Assembly (NCBI RefSeq): GCF_025567195.1
Contig: NZ_JAOQJF010000003.1
Coordinates: forward strand, 1-64,000
Reading direction: 5' to 3'
DNA length: 64,000 nucleotides
DNA from: Alitiscatomonas aceti
Lineage (GTDB): Bacteria; Bacillota; Clostridia; Lachnospirales; Lachnospiraceae
Within the stretch, counting starts at the first letter, position 1; every line of letters starts with the position of its first letter. A model generated the notes under the pieces. That model worked only from the letters and a program-made list of their open reading frames with translations, was not told the origin of the DNA and did not search any database. The position numbers were made by a program, and so were the translations under genes. Shown one piece after another: positions 63,222 through 64,000 of this stretch.

Positions 63222-64000
63222 ATGATTAGTCAGCTGGTACAGAAGATTCAGAAAACAAAGGCGCCTATCTGTGTTGGTCTTGACCCGATGTTAAGCTACA
63301 TTCCGTCTCACATCGTCCAGAACGCGTTTAAGGAGTTTGGAGAGACATTAGAAGGAGCTGCGGAAGCCGTATGGCAGTTCAATAAAGAAATCGTTGACAG
63401 CACCTATGATCTGATTCCCTCAGTGAAACCCCAGATTGCCATGTATGAGCAGTTTGGCATTGAGGGACTTAAAATATATGCCAGAACCGTGGAATACTGC
63501 AAGAAAAAGGGACTTCTGGTGATCGGAGACGTAAAGCGCGGCGATATCGGCTCCACGTCCTCTGCCTATGCGGTGGGACATCTGGGAAAGGTAAAGGTCG
63601 GCAGCAATGTATGCTCCGGTTTTGATACTGATTTTATCACTGTGAACCCGTATCTGGGAACCGACGGCGTAAAGCCCTTCGTGGACGTGTGCCGGGAAGA
63701 GGACCGCGGACTGTTCGTCCTTGTAAAGACCTCCAATCCCTCCAGCGGCGAGTTCCAGGACCGCCTCATCGACGGAAGGCCGCTGTACGAGCTGGTGGCT
63801 GAAAAGGTCGTGGAGTGGGGCGCAGACTGCATGGACGGTACATACAGCAATGTGGGAGCCGTTGTGGGAGCCACCTATCCGGAAATGAGCAAGATCTTAA
63901 GAAAGCTGATGCCCCATACCTACTTCCTGGTGCCGGGCTACGGCGCCCAGGGCGGCACGGCAAAGGATCTGGCCAACTGCTTCAATGAAGACGGACTCGG
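63222..64000 (+). CDS. pyrF: Orotidine-5'-phosphate decarboxylase, cut by the window end
   Basis: The first 259 residues are present, starting at the ATG after AAGGAGGAAACT. Motifs are KAPICVGLDPMLSYIP, PSVKPQIAMYEQFG, the catalytic lysine and aspartates in LVIGDVKRGDIGSTSSAYA, ITVNPYLGTDGVKPF and VPGYGAQGGTAKD. It makes UMP from OMP, the last step of pyrimidine synthesis. This is the longer, type-2 form common in Clostridia. It often starts a pyr operon, but downstream genes are outside the window. Confidence 0.95.
   Translation, partial: MISQLVQKIQKTKAPICVGLDPMLSYIPSHIVQNAFKEFGETLEGAAEAVWQFNKEIVDSTYDLIPSVKPQIAMYEQFGIEGLKIYARTVEYCKKKGLLVIGDVKRGDIGSTSSAYAVGHLGKVKVGSNVCSGFDTDFITVNPYLGTDGVKPFVDVCREEDRGLFVLVKTSNPSSGEFQDRLIDGRPLYELVAEKVVEWGADCMDGTYSNVGAVVGATYPEMSKILRKLMPHTYFLVPGYGAQGGTAKDLANCFNEDGL

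Overview
The window comes from a spore-forming, moderately GC-rich member of the Bacillota, most likely a Lachnospiraceae species of the Hungatella/Enterocloster type. Supporting signs are spoVAD and spoVAE, a T-box-controlled pheST operon, an eno-secG-rnr-smpB-ssrA block, strong AGGAGG ribosome sites and TTGACA/TATAAT promoters. The assembly contains one run of 250 unknown bases (23353-23602).

Positions 1-19400 are core chromosome. They hold a cut-off surface-protein gene, a minus-strand operon (MATE pump, two YcxB-like proteins, a small membrane protein, a DUF1540 protein), a lipoprotein gene, and the trans-translation neighbourhood (ssrA, smpB, rnr, secG, eno) with a Y-family polymerase pair inside it. 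pheS and pheT follow, separated by a two-unit 124-bp repeat, then mgsA and the spoVA genes. Positions 19500-29900 form a mosaic mobile island, part of it AT-rich: a Fic protein, RhuM, TnpV/TnpW transposon genes, a MarR/flavin reductase pair, a conjugative-element sigma factor, and an IS21-family element that cuts into a cytidylate-kinase-like gene. Positions 30200-37350 are metabolic and accessory genes (TPR/SUFU-like protein, serine hydrolase, fucosidase with its AraC regulator, YitT).

Positions 37446-52118 are a complete type I-C CRISPR-Cas locus: a PHP-UvrD fusion, cas3, then cas5c-cas8c(with internal cas11c)-cas7c-cas4-cas1-cas2, and an array of 39 repeats and 38 spacers. Two non-Cas genes, a DUF3990 ADP-ribosyltransferase-like protein and a DUF3791-like protein, sit between cas3 and cas5c at the head of the operon. 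Divergent from them on the minus strand is a short unit that looks like a degenerate single crRNA: a stem-loop, a 10-of-11 copy of the crRNA 5' handle, a 28-nt guide and a strong 3' hairpin. The first ten guide bases match, with only position 6 different, a TTC-flanked site in the promoter region of the DUF3990-cas operon. This is the layout expected for a Cascade-guided repressor of the CreR/CreA kind, here in a type I-C system and possibly guarding a protein toxin. I regard it as the most important observation in the window.

Positions 52119-64000 return to core and accessory genes: a decayed phage nuclease-domain gene abutting the array, DUF1801 and DUF2200-DUF5655 proteins, a MarR-controlled MATE pump with a one-base frameshift, acetyltransferases, endonuclease III, a D-amino-acid aminotransferase, a small alarmone synthetase, LrgAB, oligoendopeptidase F, and pyrF running off the end.
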